A stretch of DNA of 64,000 nucleotides from Dipodascopsis uninucleata var. uninucleata (lineage: Eukaryota; Ascomycota; Lipomycetes; Lipomycetales; Lipomycetaceae), in assembly GCA_030568195.1 (NCBI GenBank), contig JAJLTO010000001.1, positions 620,001-684,000 of the forward strand, written 5' to 3'. The notes below the pieces were generated by a model, which had not been told where the DNA came from, ran no database searches, and worked only from the letters and a program-made list of their open reading frames with translations. Shown piece by piece: positions 20,859 to 32,022 of this stretch (position 1 is its first letter; every line of letters starts with the position of its first letter). Made by a program: the position numbers and the translations under genes.

Positions 20859-21302
20859 TTCCGCAGTTGTCTGTTCAAAAATCATGTTAAAATTTCAAGC
20901 TATACCATACTTCTGATATTCACCTACTCCGACCATGTTTCGTCTAGCGTCGTCAAGCGAACTTGCATTCAAAATATCTATCTATCGTAATATCGCATGT
21001 AGCAATTAGAACTTCAAAAAATGAGATCTCTCTTGGTAGTCACTCCATATAAGGAATAAGTGGAACGATATGTTACATTTATACTACTCATTCCAACTAC
21101 ACTAATAAACTAGGCCAAATGCAAGGCAAATCCACCACTACACTTTACCAAGCGACAGAAGCGCTGTGGAGTTATAACTAAGGTCGCTTAGATATATCTT
21201 GTAGAATCGAGTCAAGCCAAAACATTTGCGTTAATTTACTGATATTTAGGAGTATTTTTTTTTCCACCGAAGAACCAAGCAGACGACAGTCACAAGCTGG
21301 AC
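20859..21302. other. Bidirectional promoter region DUF202/SEY1
   Basis: Shared 444-bp upstream region of two divergent genes. The DUF202 side appears to include a 5'UTR intron of about 55 nt (donor GTGAATAT near 20924, acceptor GAACAG near 20871). No factor site was recognised. Confidence 0.5.
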
Positions 21303-24005
21303 ATGACATCATTTCAGGGTGAACCGTCGGCCGACGCGCCATATTCAATGACTGAAGATTCGACGAGTTCTCATCAGTTGCAAATTATCAATGAAGACAA
21401 GGTTTTCTCGTAAGTATAGCATGAAAAGATTTATAAATACCGTTGTTGTTAACAAGTTACAGGAACGAAGTCAATTCTTATCTATCGAGCGTTGGCTTAC
21501 TTGACGCAGGACTAGGCTACCATTTGATTTCAGTATTTGGTAGTCAGTCCACTGGTAAGAGCACACTATTAAATGCTCTCTTTGGCACTAGGTTTGACGT
21601 TATGGATGAGACTAGAAGGTCACAAACAACTAAAGGTGGGTGATGCAGCCATGGAGCAAATACTGTGACTATGTACTATGTACTACAACTGTTCTATTTG
21701 TTTTTGAAAACGTCTGTTTGAGCTAACATGTTTGCACTTTTATTAGGTATCTGGATGTCGAGAGCTAAACAGAATCAAATTCTTATAATGGATGTTGAGG
21801 GTACTGATGGAAGAGAACGAGGCGAGGATCAGGTATGTTGATATCAGTCATTGATACTAGTACCTTCGATTTACGAGGCGAGGACGATTTGGGCTATTAT
21901 TTACTGATGTATTGGATTCACCTCAATATATAGGACTTCGAGCGCAAAGCTGCTCTGTTCGCGCTGGCAACTTCTGAAGTTCTCATTGTTAACATATGGG
22001 AACATCAGGTTGGTTTGTATCAGGGAGCAAATATGGGTTTATTGAAGACTGTATTTGAAGTCAACCTTAATCTCTTCCAAAAGTAAGGTTGCTAAAGAAA
22101 TTGAAAGATTGGTGATATGCATGCTAACAATAATTTCTGTTCTTTTAAATTAGCTCTAAAAACAAATCTTTGTTACTGTTTGTCATTAGAGACCATATAG
22201 GTGTGACTCCCTTAGAGAATTTGGCTGCTACTTTGATATCTGATTTGAACCGAATTTGGGATTCTTTGATGAAGCCCGATCACCTAAAAGATGCCAAAAT
22301 TGATGATTTTTTTGGGCTACAGTTCACTACCTTACCTCACAAAATATTACAACCAGAGAAGTTTGGCGAAGAGGTTAAGGATCTGGAGAAGCGATTTGAG
22401 TCATCTGATGATCCAAACTATGTTTTTGATAAGACGTATCACAGAAATGTTCCTGCAGACGGATGGTCAATATACGCTCAGAACGTTTGGGAGCAAATTG
22501 AGCTGAATAAGGACCTTGATCTTCCCACACAACAAATATTAGTGGCTAGGTTCCGATGTGACGAAATTTCGAATTCTGCGTGGGATAAATTTGAGGATGA
22601 CTTGGCACCTGTTGAACAAATGTCTGGCATCATCGCAGATCTTGGATCCACTACTGGTATTGCAAGATCATCTGCAATTGAACTTTTTGACTCTCAGGCC
22701 TCTCGCTACATGAAAACTGTGTACAGCGAGAAGAGATCTGATCTTATTGGGAAGATTGACACAAAACTTTCGCAAGTTTTTTATAATCAGCTTGCGCTGA
22801 TGCACAAGCTCGCTATTCAGGAATTCAGATCAAAAGTCTCCACGGAACTAAATAAGCCTAATTATAAATTTATAGACGTAATTGATTCTTCCAAAGAACT
22901 GATTATTGGAAACTTCAGTTCTTCTGCTATTACTGCGCGTGCCGAGGGCACATCGTTTAGTTTCGATAGCCCATTGGCCTCACTTGTTTCAGACTTGGAA
23001 GAAATAATAATCAGAATGAGGGAGACTGAGACCAAGAAACTTACTACTCGACTACTCAAGCATGTTGCAGTTGACTTGGATGAAAATATCAGCACGATAT
23101 TCAAGGTCCCTAGTGAGACTATGTGGGATAGAGTCAATGAATCTTTTAAAAATTCCCTTGATTCGAGGTTGCAAAAGTATAAGACTGTCAACGGGTATGA
23201 TTTCCATCTCGGCGGTACTAACGAAGAGAGGGAACAGGCATCACTCAATATATTATCTAGTGCTTGGAAGGTATTTTACTTCAAGCTCAAAGAACTTACT
23301 AAGCCGGACAATATAATTATGCGACTGCGAGAGCAGTTTGAAGATAAATTTAAATATGACGAAAAGGGCATTCCTCGGGTTTGGAGACCATCTGATAACA
23401 TTGACGACGTGTATTCTGTCGCCCTTAAGTCTACTCTGGAGCTAATTCCTTTGTTTTCAACTGCTAAATTCTCGAATGGAGAATTTCTAGCACCTGATGA
23501 AAATGTTATCGAATTGATGGAAAGTGAAGATGAAATTGAAGTTGAGAACTTTCACAGCTTTCTTTCCGAAGCACAACAGTCAGGACTTCAATCAAATTTC
23601 AAGAAATATGCTGATTCTGTTTACGTGGATGCCAAACGTGGTACGATACAGAGCATCAGACAAGTACCATTATATTTTTACATCATGCTTCTCATTTTGG
23701 GTTGGAACGAAATCATGGCTGTGCTTCGAAATCCAGTTTATTTTGTTATGCTTGCTATGATATCTGGATTGGTATATACTCTCTATGCTCTCAATTTAAT
23801 GGGACCATTGACTACAATGACAAATGCAGCTTTGGACCAAGCTATAGGTATTGGCAAAGAGCGTCTCCGTCAAGCTTTAGATGTTCAGGTATCTCATAAT
23901 AATGTTACTGAAGCATCTGTTGACAGCGAGAGCATTGAGATGTCAACTCTTGATGAGAATGGAAGCACAGATAATTCATCTACAAAGGTTCCCGGTCAGT
24001 TTTAG
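21303..24005 (+). CDS. SEY1: Dynamin-like GTPase Sey1 (ER membrane fusion)
   Basis: Five exons, 21303-21409, 21463-21635, 21747-21832, 21934-22082 and 22154-24005, give 788 residues, a normal length for Sey1. The P-loop GSQSTGKST is at 62-70, followed by [14 protein letters not shown] and the switch region [11 protein letters not shown], then [13 protein letters not shown]. The helical middle domain is intact. Two closely spaced membrane helices near the C-terminus ([18 protein letters not shown], then [20 protein letters not shown]) form the ER hairpin. A Ser/Thr-rich cytosolic tail follows. Sey1 is the fungal atlastin counterpart that drives homotypic ER fusion. Intron 2 uses the unusual donor GTGGGT. 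Confidence 0.95.
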
Positions 24006-24348
24006 AATGATGAACTGATTTTCTTCAGTGCGCTTAATTGTACGATATTTGGCGTACATTTATACATTTCCATTCTTTCTTCAGTACTATATATTTTCAT
24101 AAATAACCTTACGAAATTCTGAAACACAAAATTATCTTCTCCTTCAATATTCCTTATGGAATACTGAGAGAAGATGTGAATGTTTTCCCTACTAATATGT
24201 ATGTTAATAGTGATGAGTGATGATCATAATTATTAATCCCTTGAAAACAATAGCTTCGTTTTGATTTGAGTTCAAGTTATAATTCTTGTGTAAATCTTTA
24301 TATATATTTCGACTTGAAAGATATTGAGGAAGACTTACTTTTGGGTGA
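24006..24348. other. Convergent 3' intergenic region
   Basis: AT-rich spacer between SEY1 and the isochorismatase-like gene. It contains a short inverted repeat TATTCC/GGAATA around 24147-24162. Nothing else was seen. Confidence 0.5.
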
Positions 24349-25101
24349 CTATATTTTACGGACGGCATTTTCAATGGCATCAAGAGTCGTAATTTGAGCG
24401 AAGCCATATGATAAGTTGAGAATAGATGCTCTATGCATCTCCTGGGTCAATGTAGCATTGCCATCGTCAGGAAAATAAACCCAGAAATCTCGATCGAAAG
24501 CGCTCCGGGCACTAATAGGTATGTTAGTAATATAATGGCGGCCAGCAAATAATGATAATGTAAGGCACACTTACGTAGTTTCACAGCAGAGGTTTGTCAT
24601 GGTTCCTGTGATCACTACCTTCTTAACCTTTAAGTTTCTGAGTATGCTTTCGAGATCGGTATTCAGAAATGCATCATATCTATCTTTATTTTCAAGTCGT
24701 ATTACATTGGCAGAGTCCATACAAGCTGCCGTGTCCTCAATTTCCTTCATAAGCATCCATGAATCACTATATCGTTCTATGGATCCTTCTTTGCCCCACC
24801 ATCTTAGTAATTGAGAATCATCAGAACTAAATACATGTCCATGCTGTGTAAAGACAACTGGCAATTTCTTCTCCTTGAAATGTTTGATCCTATGTTAACA
24901 TTTGGTTAGACTACTACTATTATAAAATAATGTGATGATCTTGAGGAGGACTCGTCGTCGGATCAGCCATCACACTTACAGTGGAACAAGACTATGGATT
25001 AGACCTCCCGCTACTTCTCTAAAGTTCTCCTGCATGTCAATTACGAGAAGTGCAGTATCTTGGAGGTCTACCGGCATTGAACGCACTACTTTGTATGCCA
25101 T
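24349..25101 (-). CDS. Isochorismatase-like cysteine hydrolase
   Basis: Three exons, 25101-24980, 24889-24575 and 24511-24349, give 199 residues; phases 2 and 2 close exactly. Features of the family are the catalytic Asp in ALLVIDMQENF, the Lys/Arg-Tyr segment NKDRYDAFLNTDLESIL, and the nucleophile region GTMTNLCCETTARSAF, where Cys-Glu-Thr-Thr-Ala-Arg is typical. Enzymes of this fold hydrolyse amides or vinyl ethers (nicotinamidase, isochorismatase, ureidoacrylate and related hydrolases); the substrate cannot be told from sequence. The frame remains open to an ATG at 25182, giving a 27-residue longer form, but MAYKVVRSMPV fits the family start better. No targeting signal was seen. Confidence 0.85.
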
Positions 25102-25524
25102 AGTAGAAATTTCGTCGCTAATTGCATTACAATATTTTGCTTCAACTTTATGCAGAAATAGTCGTGAGCCCAGATATTTCAAATAAACAAATAAAACTAG
25201 AGTAATATTTCTATTATAGGATTATATATTATTCTGATCAGATTCTAGGAAAGTCATGCCATTATAGGATGGTCGAGGTAAATCACAGTAAATCTAGTAG
25301 TGAATAAATGAAGGGTAGGGATGATTGATTTCGATTACGTCATTTTGCATAAAAGCTTGGTTTCGTTGCTGACTGACAGATGAAGAGCTCTTGATGCTTG
25401 TAATACAAATCGCGTAAACCAAATTAGTTATAGGAAAATATTATGCATCGCATAAGGCATATCACAAGTTCACATTTGCTGCTAAATATCACATATCTGG
25501 CTATTAGGTGTAAGATAAACTATT
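25102..25524. other. Bidirectional intergenic region
   Basis: Upstream region shared by the isochorismatase-like gene (minus) and the unknown gene at 25525 (plus). AT-rich; no motif was recognised. Confidence 0.45.
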
Positions 25525-26675
25525 ATGCAGGAAACGAGCTTTGATAATTCGCAGACGCCGTTCCTGGTGCCGAAACGGAGAGCATTTCAACAGCATCTGC
25601 GAGAAGACCCAATAAACCCTGTACCAAGTGAGCCGAAGGAAGGAGATAGGAATGATCACGAGCAAAATAAAGATGCATATCAATTACCTAATGGTAGACT
25701 AGACATCAAAAGTGTTGGAGATATTTTAGAGACACTCGTCATATCAGATGTGAAGGACCGACGACAACCCTCAAGCAATGCTCAAAGATGGCAAGTCCAG
25801 AATATGCCTCTACCGGTGATAGCGAGTGTGAGAAATACAATTTGCAGGCAGTATGGAAGCTACACGCCAATACTGACCAAAATGTGTACAGTGTCTAACG
25901 AATATGGAAGATTAGATACTTTCTCTAACAGATGTAGAGTGGCGTCAGTGGAAGAACATTCTAAACGAAGAAAGAGAGTAAGGGCTTTTTCGGATGGCAT
26001 CGGTGCATCGTATGAGTACTCGGAGGCTTCCAATAGCAGTGTATGCTCAGAGAAGGAATCCTATTACCGATATAGAGCTAAGCGAAAATCAAAGAGCGAG
26101 CGTGGAATAACAGCATTAAACTCTTCATGCACCGTCAATTTCTGTAATAGTCTTCCAATTACAAGTCTCTCTGGCGCCGTAAATAAGGAAAGCATACCTA
26201 CATTCTCAATAAATTTATGTGCTAACTACAACGATCTAAGTGAACCATTTAACTTTGGAAAACTCTGGAGAGCAAAAACCATATAGTTACAGGTTCGATT
26301 GATGTATGTGAACTAGAAAAGCCAATCCTTGATATCACGACATTGAGATGTAGTGTTCCAACTTTGAAATCCAGTATTCAATCTAGCGAATCACTTGATC
26401 TTGCTTATTCTAGTTACACAAGTAATGAAGTATTACGTCCAGTCGCAATGCCATTGTAGTCGCTGGCACAACACAAAAGAACAAAGAGGAACAGAGCTAG
26501 AAACAGCATTACCAGAACAAGATCGTATTCAAACAAACATGCAATTTCGCTCGCTCGACGAATAAGTGAGACCACTCATAGTAAAAAAGATTATTTGATA
26601 CTTGAGACGATTATTGATCAGATGAATCTGTTGGCGTTTGAGAAGTCAGATGTCAAAGTTGATTTCGTACTATAA
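25525..26675 (+). CDS. Unrecognised gene, 3' structure uncertain
   Basis: The frame 25525-26286 encodes 253 residues starting MQETSFDNSQTPFLVPKRR. It is polar, with a basic cluster (SKRRKRVR, then RYRAKRKSKSERG) that looks like a nuclear localisation signal. I do not recognise it. A second open frame continues from about 26271 to 26675. It could be joined by splicing: donor T/GTAATA within codon 212 to acceptor TTACAG at 26292, or donor GTAAAT at 26179 to an acceptor at 26270. The second frame contains one in-frame TAG (26457-26459) followed by 71 more open codons rich in Arg/Lys/Ser. So there is a further intron, a real stop there, or decay of the 3' end. A third frame is also open nearby. 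Function is unknown. Confidence 0.45.
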
Positions 26676-27030
26676 ACTATATGTTGTTTTGCTTAGCGTG
26701 TAGTGGTTTGGTTCATAAACATCTAAATAACTTCAGAGACCTAGCTCTACCAATACTATTTATATTTGTATATGAAACTTCAGCTCTAATAATATCTTTA
26801 TAATAATAAATTATTTTTATCAGGAGAATTTTAGTAATTAAAGGAACGTAACAGAAATTGGCATTACGCTACATTAAAAGATTCTAGACTTGATATAAAA
26901 CATACACAGCAACTGCTAAACGTAAAATAAATGCTTACTATTGCATCTTTTTGATTGAGACAAGTAGACCAAGATATATAAAGTATATTAAAAGTTTTTA
27001 TTCAGAGAATGCCCAGAATGATATATTCTT
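26676..27030. other. Convergent 3' intergenic region
   Basis: AT-rich spacer between the unknown gene and THI6. Nothing was recognised. Confidence 0.45.
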
Positions 27031-28762
27031 TTACTTGGCTGGTGCATACTTCTCAATTTTAGCGCTGGAAAGCCATGAGATGTCATTCTTTTCAGTTGAT
27101 TTCGTCAATAAGTATAGTTCGTCTAACAATGCCGGTTGGAAAGTACCTGGTCCACGTACAGAAGGGAGCGCAGCAGCTCTTTCGGCAGCAATTGTAAATA
27201 GAAGTAAGGCTGCAATAGCAGACAATAGCCTATCTTCCTTATTAACCGCCACCGCGGCAGAAATTATTGATCCAAGAACACAGCCACTGGCAGTAATATT
27301 CCCAAGATATTCATGTCCGTTCTTTAATATATATGTTGATATACCATCAGAAACAATATCCTCCTTTCCAGTAAGAACAACAATAGTCTTTTCTTTGGCA
27401 GCAAGGCCCTCAACGACATCAATCTTTTTCTCTAGAGATGCGAAAGCGTTGCTATCAACGCCACGCATCTGTGAGATCTCACCAGCTACAGTAAAGATTT
27501 CTCCTTCATTTCCTTTGATCACATCGTATTGGCCTCTATTAAGCAATTCTTTGACAGCATCTCTTCTCAACTGCGATGCCCCCGCACCAACGGGATCCAA
27601 TATCACAGGTTTAAGATTTTGCTTATATGCAGTAATGGCTCTAAAATACATTGCTAGTTTATCTTCAGTAGCAAAGCCCATATTCACTAAAAGTGCACTA
27701 TTCGGAATTAATGATAAATCACTAAATTCAGGAGTATTTTCTGTCATAATTGGACTTGAACCAATAGCGAGGTCCACATTAGCAGCAAAGTTTGTAGCGA
27801 CACGATTGATAATATTATGGACTAGAGGTGTTGTCTGTCTGATCTTTTGGAGAACCGCAGGCACTTGAATCAAGATGTCCTTTTCATTTCTAGGAGATGC
27901 TACTGACATCCAGTAAGGTGGCTCTCTTACCATTTTAGACAGCTCTTGTGCCACTGACGTCGGGTCTTCAGCACAGATTAAGGCAGAGACAACCGCCACA
28001 CCATCTAAACGTCTTTCGGGAACCTGAGACAGATACACCACGTTTCTAGCATTTGTAGTATTTACCGATCCAATAGCTACCGTGTACACGTATCGTGGAA
28101 GCGATGAGAGGTAAGCTAACACTTTTCTTATGCCATTAATTCCAATTGGTGCTTTCTTCGATTTTTTAGTATTCGTTTCGAAAATAGTACCAATTCCGAC
28201 ATAATCAATGCTAGTGAAGCACAAAAAGTCAGCATCTTGCTTCCTTCGGTATCGCTTAGATATCACAACTTACTCTTCTGTAGCAACCACGGTCGTCTCT
28301 GAGACATATGTCACTGACAGACCTACAATTTTATCGGGACCTAGGATTTTTCGCACAGTTGCAACATCTAATTAAATGTTCATGTCAGCTAGTCCTTGAA
28401 TGAAAGTTGATGCCTTGCGAAAAGAGTTTAAGCTTTTTAAATCTTTTCAGATAATTCATTTATATTGTCGTTTCCTTACCGATATCATCTTGACCGATAT
28501 GTACACCATCAGCATCGATAGCCAACGCAACATCTATACGATCATTGATCAGTAGCGGGACCCCAGCCTTATGGCAAATGTCACGGATTGCCAGAGCCTT
28601 TTCGATAAAATCTTTTGTCTCCGCATCCTTCTCTCGCAACTGTACAATAGTCACACCGCCCTCAATAGCCTTCTGAACTTGCTCTTGAAGCGTTTTACCT
28701 TCCGGAACCAGTCCGGAATCTGTCACCAGATATACAGAATAGTCTACTGAAGGTTTAACCAT
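27031..28762 (-). CDS. THI6: Bifunctional thiamine-phosphate synthase / hydroxyethylthiazole kinase
   Basis: Three exons, 28762-28480, 28367-28274 and 28210-27031, give 518 residues. The N-terminal half is a TIM-barrel thiamine-phosphate synthase: VDYSVYLVTDSGLV, VTIVQLREKD, LLINDRIDVALAIDADGVHIGQDD, and IDYVGIGTIFETNTKK after the second intron. The C-terminal half is a ribokinase-like 4-methyl-5-(2-hydroxyethyl)thiazole kinase: TPLVHNIINRVATNFAAN, PVILDPVGAGAS, VIKGNEGEI and TASGCVLGS. The fusion is standard in fungi (yeast Thi6). It joins the pyrimidine and thiazole moieties into thiamine phosphate and salvages thiazole. I looked for a TPP riboswitch in the introns and leader and saw none. 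It is divergent from TIF5 over 1.08 kb. Confidence 0.95.
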
Positions 28763-29844
28763 CTTTTATTACTTTTGCTTGCCTTAATGTTTATCAGAGC
28801 GATATTTTCCTCCGTAACTTATGACAATTGCAAAGATGTCTATATAACTATCTCTTGTGCTTTTAGTCTCAGAAGATAATAGCCGATTTGAATTAACTAG
28901 TGCTGTATAGTATCAAGTCTCTTTAAGGACTAATGATAAATAACTTAGTGGTGTTAAACAACAACTATAGCAATTGGCGACAACTGCCAAACGATAAACA
29001 CAAAGGAATCGTGGTTAAGCTGTCAACAATAGGCTTTTTTAGCTCCTGTAGTTTCATGACCTACGGAATCGCCATATTATGCAATTACCGATATACGCAA
29101 GAACCTTTTTTACCCTAAACATCTCAGACTATCATATACTAAACCCTTGCTATTAAATTTTCGATTTGTAGTGAATGATCGGAATGCAACTTTACTATAT
29201 ATAATATATTATAGTTATGCCATATTTACATATGACATATATAATTATAAGATTTAGTGTGTCTTATGGTGTATCTATGTATGGATGACGCTTGGAGTGC
29301 AAAACTGTAAAATGTATGAGACCGTTAAATACTGAGGACTACATTTTTTATGTGCTATTAATTTTCACTATTATCGAAATTTTTTTTGTCATCTTATCCA
29401 ATTTTTTCCTATCAAATTAAGCGATATATTCTTTTAGAAACACTCATTAATCCACAGCTTAGTGAATCAGTACGATAGTCAAGTACAGAGAGAGCTGTTT
29501 AGGATCAAATATTTCCAATATTTAGGAGCATCCGGTTTATTGTCTTATATGCATTATTCGGTTGTTAAGTCCGAGTCTGATTTCGGTACCGCTGATAAGT
29601 TTGACGCCTGTTGCGTGCGAGATTTACAGCAGTATCGCCAAAACGTATTTCCAACGATATTCAATAACCTAGATTTATCTAGAGCGTACGGGTTTATGAA
29701 CTGTAGCAGCTAAAAAAGGAGGTTGGATATATAGCCGGGGAGACCTATTATTGATAACCATCGTTCATATAACTCTCTTACGTTACTACGTGTTATAAGA
29801 CTACATTTCGATTATTGGACAGATTTAAGGATATCACCGTCAAT
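28763..29844. other. Long bidirectional intergenic region THI6/TIF5
   Basis: 1.08 kb between divergent genes, very AT-rich (for example 29200-29260). Small frames at 28933-29118 and 29462-29713 lack family features and are probably accidental. No TPP aptamer core or other motif was recognised. Confidence 0.5.
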
Positions 29845-31281
29845 ATGTCTATAAGTAAGTGAGATTTTTTGTCTATATTGTGGCTTGGAAGATGTTTTGC
29901 CAACCAGAGATTAATATTTTTTTGGAATGTTCTCGCGGAATGAAGTGGATTGAAAGACTACTAAGGGTGTAGAAGAAGACATGGAAGAGGCAATATTATG
30001 TTCACGCAAGAGAGCATATGTACGCTCATGTTAAGTGTAGCAAGAGTAAACGGATCTAAATATTGAATACTGACAATTTTGAATTATTCAGATATTTGCC
30101 GTGATAATCAGGATCCTTTTTACCGTTACAAAATGCCACCGATTATTTCCAAGATCGAGGGCCGAGGTAACGGTATCAAGACTGCTGTTGTAAATAACAG
30201 CGATGTTGCGAGGGCTCTTGCACGTCCTCCTATGTACGTTACAAAGTTTTTTGGCTTGGAACTTGGGGCCCAAACATCCTGCAATGAGTCTACTGATAGA
30301 TATATGGTTAATGGTGCGCACGATGCCGCAAAACTTCAAGATTTGCTTGACATATTTATTCAGAAGTTTGTTCTATGCAAGGCCTGTAAGAATCCTGAAA
30401 CCGACATTGTCATCACCAAGGATCAGATGCTCTACCGTGACTGCAAGGCCTGTGGCAAGCGATCCCCAATTGATCTTAGCCATAAGTTAGCTGGTGTGAT
30501 TTTGAAGAATCCACCACCAAGCGCTGGTGGTGGTTCTAAAAAGAATGGAGTACCGGGCAAGAAGAGTGGTAAAAAGTCTAAGCAGAATGACGATGCGGAT
30601 GTTGAGGATGGAGAAGGCTCAGACGATGAGCTTACAAAGAGAATTGCTGCTGAAGCTTCGTCGCTCCCTACTAATGACAATGATGATGATGATGATGATG
30701 ATGACTGGGCTGTCGATACTTCCGAAGAAGCTGTCCGCGCACGTGTTAAGGAACTCGAAAGCCAAGTTGGTGCTCTTGCAGTTGTAGATGAGGAAACTGA
30801 TCCGAATGATACTTATTCGCAGCTTGGAAATTGGATTATGGAGCAGCGCGAGAAGCCGAACAATGTCGAAGTTTTCAAAAAGATTAGGGAGTTAGGTATT
30901 GAAAATAAGCACAAAACTCTACAGGTTCTTGCTCAGACTCTCTTTGATAAGGACATGTTGGCTCAAATCAAGGATAGAGCTCCTCTGATCAAGAAGCTCA
31001 TGGCTAGCGAGAACCATGAAAAGGCTTTCCTTGGTGGAACAGAGCGGTTCATTGGTTTGGAGCGCCAAGAGTTGATTCCTGCTATTCCTAAAATACTCCA
31101 CCAGTATTACAACTATGACTTGGTTTCTGAGGAGACTATTTTGAAGTGGGGTTCGCGTGCCAGCAAGAAGTATGTTGAGAAGGATATTAGCAAGAGAGTT
31201 AGAAAGGCAGCTCAACCTTTCTTGACTTGGCTCGAAGAAGCTGAGTCTGAGGAAGAAGAAAATAGTGAGGATGACGAGTAA
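29845..31281 (+). CDS. TIF5: Translation initiation factor eIF5
   Basis: A 10-nt first exon (29845-29854, ATG TCT ATA A) is spliced over a 237-nt intron to exon 2 (30092-31281), restoring the family start MSINICRDNQDPFYRYKMP. Length is 399 residues. Arg15, the arginine finger that stimulates GTP hydrolysis by eIF2, is present. The N-terminal domain carries the zinc ribbon (CKACKNPETDIVITKD, then CKACGKR). A Lys/Ser-rich and Asp-run linker (residues about 150-215) leads to the C-terminal W2/HEAT domain with acidic-aromatic boxes ending FLTWLEEAESEEEENSED. eIF5 promotes start-codon recognition in the 43S complex. The intron has the branch sequence TACTGAC before TTCAG. Confidence 0.95.
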
Positions 31282-32022
31282 GCACTTGCGCAGAATTGAT
31301 ATAATGTTTGCTACAATTAAGGAAGGCATTTTTCTAATATTGCTCTTAACTTCTTGTCATGGTCTGTGATTCACAGCTTTTAAGATCCTCTCGAGCTTTT
31401 GATGCTATCAGGCTTATCAATGGTTTCTTCTTTCAGTTGTTTTCTTGATAGATAGCCTACTGCAATTTTTAGTTGCATGTATTGTCCGGGAACTCTAATA
31501 GGATTTTCTTGTCTTCAGTAACTTGATTTCATAAGCATTACATGTGTGGACTTTCAGGTCATAGTTGAACTGAATAAAAGTAACCTTGATATTTATTCTG
31601 ATTTTAGTGATTTAATATAGTATGTAAAGATATCATAAATTAATTCTTCATATTTCGTGTTCTGCAGTTGCCTGCTATGTAAATATGTATCTCCATAAAT
31701 AGGCTGTCAGCATTAACTAGTAATTTAAATATTTTATATGAACAGCCAAACGAACTTTAATCACGTGATAAGATTCATTTTTTCAGCTAGTATTATTATC
31801 TTCTACGCTTTTGTGGCTTAAATGTTGTACATTGTGATTGTTGTTTCCACTGAATTACTCGCACATCAAAAAACCTTTTGGCTTATGTTGAACTAAACTG
31901 GCGAAACTACACACTCGGCTGGGTATCTCACTACTTTCTATCTCGTTCAGTCCAAGTCGTGGTCATCCATCAGCAGATCTATCGAATATTGGTCAATAGA
32001 TTTATAATAACAAGCTATATCA
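31282..32022. other. Intergenic region TIF5-SGF73
   Basis: 741 bp of 3' flank of TIF5 and promoter of SGF73, AT-rich. It contains an ATCACGTGAT site at 31760. Nothing else was recognised. Confidence 0.5.
31760..31769. promoter_or_regulatory. E-box palindrome ATCACGTGAT
   Basis: CACGTG with flanking AT on both sides matches the preferred site of Cbf1/TFEB-type bHLH factors. It lies about 255 bp upstream of the SGF73 start codon. Confidence 0.45.

Noticed and set aside
28368-28479. Possible TPP riboswitch in THI6 intron 1 or leader
   Set aside because: Fungal TPP aptamers need a CTGAGA core and a second conserved loop. Neither was found in the introns, and no clear core was seen upstream.
28933-29118. 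61-codon plus-strand frame upstream of TIF5
   Set aside because: Short, composition like surrounding non-coding DNA, no family features.
29462-29713. 83-codon plus-strand frame between THI6 and TIF5
   Set aside because: No conserved motif, no splice partner and no downstream continuation. It is probably accidental, although it may be transcribed as part of a leader.
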